The notes under the pieces: model-generated
Databases searched by the model: none
Told to the model about the DNA's origin: nothing
Seen by the model: the letters and a program-made list of their open reading frames with translations, nothing else
Translations under genes and position numbers: made by a program
Shown: piece by piece, positions 56,101 to 64,000 of the stretch
Layout: each line of letters begins with the position of its first letter
Position numbering within the stretch: the stretch's first letter is position 1
Assembly (NCBI GenBank): GCA_944474755.1
Contig: OX104112.1
Coordinates: forward strand, 89,727,756-89,791,755
Length of the DNA stretch: 64,000 bases
Direction of reading: 5' to 3'
Origin: Limnoperna fortunei
Taxonomy: Eukaryota; Mollusca; Bivalvia; Mytilida; Modiolidae

Positions 56101-59100
56101 CAGATGACTCCTTATAGGAGTTATTGCCCTTAAATTGCAATTTTTTATGAAATTTTCCGTTTTTGTCCTGTAACTTAAAAACCATAACAGCTAGAGTGAA
56201 ATAATAAATTGCAAAAATGATCAGCAAAAAAGCCCTACAATTCATTTAATTGGTCTGAAATTGTCAGATGACTCCTTCTAGGGGTTATTGCCCTTAAATG
56301 ACAATTTTGTTATGAAATTTTCCATTTTTGTCCTGTAACTTGAAAACTATAGTAGCTAGATTAAAACTGTAAATTGCACAAATGATCAGCAATAGAAGCC
56401 CTACAAATGATTGCTTAGTCCAAAAATTGCAAGATGACTCTTTATAGGAGTTATTGCCCTTTCATTATGAATTTGGACATATGAACAGTTTTTTAATTAT
56501 AAATTAGTCTATAACACACCTATTAGTAGAGTAAAACTGTAAATTTCTAAAGTACCCTAAAGGACAATGCCTAAAAACCATTTAATTTTCAGAAATTGTG
56601 GATGGCACCTTATAGGAGTTATTGTATTTAACAAATTTTTTGAAGAAATGTTTAGTTTGTGCACAGTAACTTAAAAGCTATAACAACTAGACTGAAACTG
56701 TTAATTTCAAAAAATTTAATATAGTTTAAGTCATTTGGATTCCAGGTGAGCAATTACAGGCTCCTGGGAGCCTCTAGTTTGTGAACACCCTTTTAAGGCA
56801 TTCAAAAGTTCTGCTGTGGAAACCATTATCATTCTAGAATTTCTAGAATTTCAAGCATTTCAAAAGTTGTGACCTTGATGTTTGACCTATTGACCCCTAA
56901 ATCAACAGACTTCTTCTGTACCTCATAAGTTTTAAGTTTGTTTGTTAGTTTAATAAAAATTCTATCCAGGTGTTGCGGAAACCAATTTCAGACGGATGGA
57001 CCGGAAACCTAATTCTAGTATTCGGTTTTCACAGAAAAATTTGGTTTATATATGTATGCCTCTCAACTACAATCCTGCAAAACTGCATGTAGGCATTTGC
57101 ATGTTAAGTTTTATAGAAACTTTAAACTTCCCTCAAGGAAAACAAAATAACCTACGTAATGTTGTTTACTATTATTCTGCTCTTACATACAAAGTTATTA
57201 TCTAGGAATTAAAACTTTTTTAGATTTTGAAGATCACCAAAACTTGAATCTTCCTTTATCATACTCTAAGACAAAGTTCAAGGTCCCCTGTCTGGAAACA
57301 TTGTGACCTCGACCATTATTCCAAAATCAATAAACTTCTACCTTCCCTCATAAGCTTAAATGTTTGCAAGTTTCATGAAAGTCAATAATTTTTTTTCATA
57401 AATTATGCTGCACAAACAAATTTGGACAGAATGATGGCTGATAGATAGAAAAAATTCAATACTCAGTCTTGACTGTTTTTTGCAGAAATGAGGCAAACAA
57501 AAATATCTCAAGAATAGATAAACAAAAATGTATAACTTGAAGCTTATACTAGCAAAATGGTGTTTAACACAGTACATAAAATGGCCAAGTTTTTTTAATA
57601 ATTGAAAGTGACCAACAATATATGTAAACACAATTTTTAAGTAAAATAGCATGATAAATTTCTTATTTTAGACAATCACTTCTGCAATATTACATGTATT
57701 TTGTTTATATATCAAAGAGATATGCACAGTTATGTTATTCTATTTCAAAACAACATACATGTATGGTCAGCACTTTGAAATAATAAACTAAAATTACATG
57801 CATGGCTGTGGACTAATTTTGCATATAGTAAATTCTTTCTGAAACTGTCGGTTAATTATAAATTAAAAGCAACAAGAAAATAAAGTAAACTATATATTTA
57901 TTTATTCTCTCCTTGAAACCAATGAATGGAATTAAACAAAATGTTAATATTAACAATTAACAATACGTAAATTTTCAACAAATTACAATAAAAGTTTGTG
58001 GATATATCTTATCACATGCAAGACATTTTATATTCATGAAAACATAAAAAAAGTTTGTGAATCACTGGTCAATCTTTCTAACCAACTGAGAGTATATTTA
58101 AAACTTCAAAACATAATTACATCCCCCAAACAATAACTTTAATTATGCTATGAATGAACACACATGTCTACATATGTGTAAAGTCTTACATGTATGTCAA
58201 ATAAATAAAAAAAGCGTAAGAACTGCATTATATTTTTGTGCATGCTATTTTGACAGTTTCAATCCTCATTTACATTTTGAGAAGAAAAAAAAAACAATAT
58301 TTTATTTTTTTTCAGTTTTTATTATATTTAATTAAAAATAGATAAAATAATCAACTTATGAAAACTTCAAAACTTCGTATAGAAAATTACAAAAGATATT
58401 AAAAAATATCTATGTACATGTATGCTCACAAATTTTGCAAGGGATTAACTTTGATAAGTTTTAGGTTTTCTTGGCTTATTTGTTTTTTTTTTTGCACTTT
58501 GCCATTTTGATGGGGATACAAAAATGAAACGACAATGCAACATTCATTATAGATCTTTGAACAACATGTATAAATGTGCCCTTCTTAAAACGCTTATTTG
58601 ACTTTTTTTAGGACATTCTAATTTATCAGACAGAGCTGCAATTGTACATAATGTTATCGAAAGGTAAACTATTGAGCATCTTCCATGGCCATCCATGTCA
58701 CCCGATATGAATTCAATTAAACATTTGTGGGATATCATTGGCCATAAAATCAATAACAGAGCACCTGCTTGTCAAAATGTCCAAGAACTACGTGTTACCA
58801 TTCAAAATGAATTGCAGAATTTACCACATGCTATACCTTGTCGTTTAGTAAACAGCATGGGGGGGAGAGTTAATGAACATGCAGTACCAGAAGCTTGGTG
58901 GTTACACGACTTACAGAGTATTTTTGCGTTAAACACATTTCAAAGTGACTTTTCTTGAACGTTGACCATGTTTTTACTTTAAGTTCATGAAATTAAAGTA
59001 TGCAATCAAACTTATTTTTTGACTAATGAAAGTTATATTTGCACTGCTTTGTGATACCTTTTCTTTGAACATTTTATCATCAAACAATAAGTAAAGGGAC

Positions 59101-61658
59101 TGTAAACATGTTGTTTGTATGTTTCATTTGTCATTAATGTTCAATAAATTGTCATTTCTTTAAAAAATATTAAAATAAATAAAAACCTAAATGAATCCCC
59201 GGAAAATAAAAGGGTGTTGCTTAACTTATGGTGAGGTGTATATTACCAGCAGTTCTCCGAACTTTTTCATATGTAATTTTTGTATAATTTGTGGAAATAA
59301 GAATTTTTTAATGATAACAGCTTTATTCTTTTGTTTCTTATTTATGTATAGGAAATGCCAAGAAACCTATCCTATACCATGTAGACAGAACCAGAGATGG
59401 AACAACATACAGTACTAGAGCTATTAAAGCCACACAGGAGAGTACTCCTATCTTTACAATGCAGGCATCATTTAAGTTGGAGGAAACAGATCCATTAACC
59501 CACCAATATGTGATGCCAGTGGTACCGGGACCTGAAGAACTGGTGGAAAGTTATGATTTCCTCCAGACTCAACTAGAGTAGGTTTACTGTACAGTAGTAT
59601 TAGTCATTCTATTGTGTTTTACTTTGTCTCTAAGGTATGTTTGACATGTACTGTAAATTCAGAGATGTTTGTGATGTATTTTGTTATTTCGAAAAATTCT
59701 ACAGGATTTGTTCACAATATGTTATTTTCATGATAAAATTGCTCTAGTTAAGGCAGGTGGAAATTGTAATGCTGATCACATGATTTTCAAAAAAATTTGA
59801 GCACTTTAAGTTGATAGTGGCAACATGTAAAACGAAATGGGACGGCTTAAGGAAGACGATACAAACTGAAACCTGTGTTATGTTGTGCAGGCTGTAAAGC
59901 CCACACTAAACATAAATTTATGGAAGGGGGTTGAATTTTATGCTTTTCCCACCATGTTAAAAGAAAATTTTTTTTTATTTTATGGTCCAAGTTGTGTTCA
60001 TGTATGGTCCTAGTTGTCTTCATATACGTCCAAGTTGACTCGGGCCATGTTCTTGCTAGGGGATTTTTCGACCTTATAAATACATGTATCAACATTTGTT
60101 GCATTTGCATATTTTATTATGATCCATCAGCAGTTGTCAAGATTGAAGCAATAACGGGAACAGTAGTCATTAGCAGTATGGATTTTAGAAAAGGGGTAAC
60201 AAAATTTGAAATAATTTGAAAAAAAATTCTAAATCTGTGGAGGGATCTCTTGAATTTAAAAAAAAATGTTTATTCAAAACATTTCCAGCATTAAAGATTA
60301 GAATTAAAATTAAAGCATTTTAAGATATGGGGTATAAAATAACGCAAAACAGTACAGTTGCAGTGGTACACCATGATAAAGCTGAAAATGAGCTGAAAGT
60401 GAAGTAAAATACCATTGAAACAAGCAATCTGATTACAGTATATTGTATTAAATGCAGCTTTAGTCATTAGTCATTTTATATTTCAAACCCCATCATCATG
60501 TCAGTTTCTCGTAGTGATTAGATAAATATATAAGTTCATGATTTCTCAAACAAGGGGGTTTAAATTGGAATACATATACAATATTTGTACAGTGTGAGAA
60601 AATATATAATTTATTTGTACGAGCCTCGCATTTCTCACCTGTTTCTCAGGCTCATACAAATAAACTTTATATTTTAGGACACTGTATGAATAGTTTTTAT
60701 CCTGCAACTCTAAAATACATTTTACAGCGATGAAAAACATGAAAAATTTGCACGTTTAGCCGATTTCTGACGTAAAATTTTCGGCACGTTTTCAAGTGAA
60801 AGCCTGACGTCACATATAAATATTGTATTCAACAACACGTCGTAAACCAGAACAGAATGCTAAATTTTGTGGGAAGCTATGACAAGGGTACCAGAAGACT
60901 TTATTCGGCACTGCCAAATAAGGCAAAAATTTATTCGGCTACCTTTATTGTACAGCAAATGTAACGGTTGCAGGATAAAAAAAAGTATGGAATTAAAATA
61001 TTCACAGTTCTCAGTATTTAATGGAGTTATTAAAAAGTAACTAGCATGAGAAAAGCATATATGCAGTGCATATTACATTAAATGTTTCTAAAAAATAATA
61101 TTTGTGCAGTAACTAGCAGTAATCAACATATCATACAAATCGAAATAAAAAAGTGGATGGGCAAGCATATTAGAGATTAGAGTTTGTAAGCACATTTAAT
61201 ATGCTTACTTAAAACATTACGGAGCTAAAATATGAACCTAGGCATTTTCTAAAATTTTGTGGCAAAAATTTATCAGAAAATGCATCGTACATGAATGTGC
61301 ATGCAGCATTGAAATTGGTACCGGTATGTGTTACTGGTATACAAACAATACAGCAGGAAAATTACTAGTCCCAGAATACAGTGACTATGTTGGTTCAGAA
61401 TCTGTCCAAATAAGATGATGGTTTACTAAACACATAATATATAAGTGTACAGTACAGAGTAGAAATTAACACATATTTATTTTCAAAAATGAAGGGCAGC
61501 TGAAGATGAATTGTCTACAGAGAAACGAGAAATGATTAAAAGAATGTTAGATCATAAATTAAATATAGATAGACGACCTGTTGACCCTCATCTCTATCAT
61601 GGTATGACCCAAGGAGAACCAAAAAGATACTTGTGGGTCAGAGCTCAAGGGAATCTGG
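53129..61658 (+). CDS. ACOT8: ACOT8-like acyl-CoA thioesterase, exons 1-4 (partial)
   Basis: Coding exons: 53129-53220, 53586-53731, 59352-59577 and 61495-61658, all GT/AG with consistent phases; 628 nt, 209 residues. The start chosen is the ATG giving [16 protein letters not shown]; an upstream ATG in another frame ends after eight codons. Seen: a TesB/ACOT8 first hot-dog domain with [14 protein letters not shown] (about residues 43-56) and [12 protein letters not shown]. These are followed by [20 protein letters not shown] and FTMQASFK, then the linker with [12 protein letters not shown] and a later [11 protein letters not shown]. Known: ACOT8 hydrolyses medium- to long-chain acyl-CoAs and bile-acid CoAs in peroxisomes. 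The second hot-dog domain with the catalytic Asp/Ser/Gln set and any C-terminal SKL signal lie beyond the right edge. Intron 2 is 5.6 kb of repeats. Confidence 0.93.
54951..56780. mobile_element. tandem-repeat element (AGCTCACCTGGACC family), ~165-bp units with 330-bp higher order
   Basis: It opens with AGCTCACCTGGACCGAAGG and a small hairpin (GGACCGAAGGTCC) and closes with TCCAGGTGAGC then GGCTCCTGGGAGCC. The core has about nine units marked by TATAGGAGTTATTGCCCTTA at roughly 165-bp spacing. From about 55440 to 56110 two unit types alternate (CAACAATACAAGCCC versus CAGCAATAAAGACCC), giving a higher-order period near 330 bp. It is non-coding, in ACOT8 intron 2. Confidence 0.8.
58611..58958 (+). 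pseudogene. Tc1/mariner transposase C-terminal relic
   Basis: The frame reads [13 protein letters not shown], a stop (58665-58667), then [20 protein letters not shown] and [20 protein letters not shown]. The SPDxNxIxHLWD block is the hallmark of the Tc1/mariner catalytic region; here the usual catalytic Glu (IEHLWD) is Lys. The N-terminal two thirds are absent. It is dead, in ACOT8 intron 2. Confidence 0.85.
60584..60690. repeat. hairpin MITE
   Basis: TTTGTACAGTGTGAGAAAATA on the left pairs, with mismatches, with TATTTTAGGACACTGTATGAA on the right, continuing to AGCCT/AGGCT around a CGCATTTCTCACC loop. 107 bp, in ACOT8 intron 3. Confidence 0.6.
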
Positions 61659-61837
61659 GTAAGTATTTTGTTATTCAAAGATAATGCTACATTAAATTAT
61701 AAATTTAAAGAAAATACTTCATAGCCATTTGATTTCAATGCAAAAAAGCTAACAACAGTAAAATTTTGTTACACAATGAAATTTTAGATTTATTGAGATT
61801 TTATTATAAGCCAAGAATTAACCTGTTATGACGATTT

Positions 61838-63742
61838 TTATAGCAGACCACATGATACCTTTCCTGAGTATAAGCTGGTGTTGGTCAGGGTATTTAAACT
61901 TTTGGAAGATGAACTGTCCCATTGTTTGAATACAATACCTATTGTTCTCTCTGCAGTTTATTCAATGGGTACTTTAAATCTGACAAGGAAAAGTCAATCA
62001 CTCATTGATTAATTTTCCTATGCCAAAAAGTAAACTCCCCAATGGTGAAAATACATGAAACTTCACTGATTGTAGGGAGGAATTGTTGTGCAATGCTGAA
62101 CTATATTATATGCCATATTTATCATTTAGGACAAAATTGTCTATTGCTGAACTTTTTCAAAATTTTGCAAAAAGTTTTGCTATGTTTTAAAATACTAGCA
62201 ACATGTTTTAATGTCCAAAAAAAATTATTTCTGTCGTCCCAATTCCAATTTATTTCTATTTCTACATGTATTTTAAACAGACATATTTTTTATTCAAACC
62301 AATTATGTTACTGAAATTTGTATTTAACTTTTGGTTTGACCAACTACTACATGTACTTAATAATGACTATGTTTATATTTGGGGAGATCATGGGCTTGTT
62401 GATTAATTAGTATTACACAGTTTATATCTATATAGTATAATATTTCAATAATATTGTCTTTCCTTGTACCAAAATAGACTTACCACTCGGTATATATACA
62501 AAAATAAAACATGAGGGTTGTTGGTAATACTTGTAATGCTCACAATTTTGGAGCACCTGTTTTCCCCCCAGAATTTATGTCTCAAAATAAAGTTTTGTTT
62601 GTCCTACAGAGTGTTATTCCTTACCCAATATATAGTAGGATTGCATGTTATGTTTCTGTTTTTACTTCTGTGTTTGATTTTATTAATTTTATGTGTCATT
62701 ATGTGAGGAACTGCCCCCATAGATTAATGAAAAATCTCAAAATGACAATAACTTTTTTATCCTTTTATTTCAGACATTAAATCCTAAATTGTAAAATTAG
62801 TAGCACCTTTAAAAAAAATAAATACACCATTTTTATACAGTAACTGAAAATTTACACTCAACAAGGGAGATAATTTTAATGAATATATCCACAGTGTTTA
62901 AAAATATTCTCTGATTTTTCATGAGTTATTCTATCTAACACAGCATCACAATTGCAGTTCTTGTGTAACCAAAAGTGAAAACGCTGTTTGATCTCAATAT
63001 CTGTTTCAATATATGAAAGCAGCATTTACATGTATTAAGTCATCGTGATAACAAGTCACCAGATAAAAAACGCATTAGGGAAATGGGAATAAACCAGTGA
63101 AAAGAACATTCTGACTGAAAACAAAATCTAGAAATAGGATGGAATAAATAGTGCTGCTTTTCTAATTGTTACAATTTGCTTAGTCTACTTTTTTAACATC
63201 TACACATTAGGTTGGTTTCTTTGGCATGCTAAATTATACCTGGTGCACTAGCTACCCATTATTGTCTGTGGTTAGGCTTTCTGTATTATGTCTGGAAACC
63301 CACATTCATTTGTAAATGCTTGTTTTTAATGAAAACCCCATTTATTTATTTTTTTTAATGAAGAATTATGGGGAATGACTGGCAGCAAGATGTATTAGTG
63401 AAAAAGAATGCATATACTGCATATACTATTCAAATAAAATCTGGTTTTCTTCAGAATTCATCGACATCAAATTGTTACAATAATTATATGGACACCATTA
63501 GTAATAATACAATTAAGTATAGGCATATATATTTTCATAAGGGTGTTTAGTTTTTTCCATATAAAAATTAATCAAACGATGATTTACTTCTCCTTGTCAG
63601 ATTTAAAGTACCCACTGAATAAACTGCTGAGAGAACAATAGGTATTGTATTCAAACAATGGGACAGTTCATCTTCCAAAAGTTTAAATACCCTGACCAAC
63701 ACCAGCTTATACTCAGGAAAGGTTTCACGTGGTCCGCTATAA
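61838..63742. mobile_element. 1.9-kb element with 177-bp TIRs in ACOT8 intron 4
   Basis: 61838-62014 and 63566-63742 are inverted copies differing at roughly a dozen positions. They start TTATAGC(A/G)GACCAC and include GAGTATAAGCTGGTGTTGG and TCCCATTGTTTGAATAC. The interior has no recognisable transposase. No clear target duplication was found (flanks ...GACGATT and CTTCACT...). The superfamily is unknown; it is probably non-autonomous. Confidence 0.8.
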
Positions 63743-64000
63743 CTTCACTACACCAAGCCTTGATGTCTCTATACTATTGTTAATATAACAGGTATTGTCT
63801 TTATGTGAACATGATTAATTCTGCTGCTTTCTTGCCCTTTGAAGTGACCTGCTTTCTTGCCCTTTGAAGTGCCTTTTTTTTTCAGCAGAGGAAATGCAAA
63901 AATTAGGTTATAAGGATTGTACAAAATCAGTTTATTTTCCCTATGAACAAAAAATAATTGTGATGCACCATTAACTACTCTAGTGTGAAACTAGCTGTAA
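63743..64000. other. right-edge intronic sequence
   Basis: Continues ACOT8 intron 4. A short direct duplication CTTTCTTGCCCTTTGAAGTG occurs twice at about 63828-63871. No exon of ACOT8 was found after 61658. Confidence 0.5.

Noticed and set aside
53732..59351. Search for an extra ACOT8 exon within the long intron 2
   Set aside because: Phase 1 at 53731 joins directly to 59352 in frame and homology is continuous, so no exon is missing.
62511..62780. 89-codon open frame inside the ACOT8 intron element
   Set aside because: AT-rich, hydrophobic by composition, no family features, within a non-autonomous TE.

Overview
This is a eukaryotic, AT-rich, intron-containing window. It holds three host genes in a sea of transposable elements (TEs). 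The gene set is animal (DPAGT1, a DPP8/9-type dipeptidyl peptidase, ACOT8). The repeats point to a mollusc, most likely a bivalve: tRNA-derived SINEs, TIR-bounded elements with tandem cores of about 146-165 bp resembling bivalve 'pearl' elements, and a tyrosine-recombinase retrotransposon. That taxonomic assignment is inference; no marker gene proves it.

Layout: 1-9166 holds the first three coding exons of DPAGT1 on the minus strand; the gene runs off the left edge. 9167-14230 is intergenic, with a short TIR element, one unassigned plus-strand candidate exon (10438-10607), a minisatellite and degenerate repeats. 14349-37408 is a complete minus-strand DPP8/9 gene, reconstructed here as 19 coding exons (2526 nt, 841 aa) with consistent intron phases and an intact Ser-Asp-His triad. 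Its introns carry SINEs, pearl-like elements, a piggyBac deletion derivative, a pogo-like element, several hairpin MITEs and a decayed duplicate exon. 37409-53128 separates the divergently transcribed DPP8/9 and ACOT8 genes and is almost entirely mobile DNA: a SINE with a 13-bp target duplication, a MULE-type transposon with ~575-bp TIRs and a 9-bp target duplication, a dead LINE, a nested palindrome, a structurally complete 5.1-kb Ngaro-like tyrosine-recombinase retrotransposon (44447-49543), and a palindromic-unit satellite. 53129-61658 holds the first four coding exons of ACOT8 on the plus strand, continuing past the right edge. Its introns hold a 1.8-kb higher-order tandem repeat, a Tc1/mariner relic and a 1.9-kb TIR element.

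The host genes have unrelated housekeeping roles: ER N-glycan initiation, cytosolic post-proline cleavage and acyl-CoA hydrolysis. No operon-like relation is implied. The most notable system is the Ngaro-like element. Its split direct repeats (A1...B1-A2...B2) are identical copy to copy and a 3-bp TAA is shared at the B/A boundary. It carries gag-like, RT-RNase H and tyrosine recombinase frames, with a minisatellite between the last two. No RNA genes, CRISPR arrays or prokaryotic features were seen.
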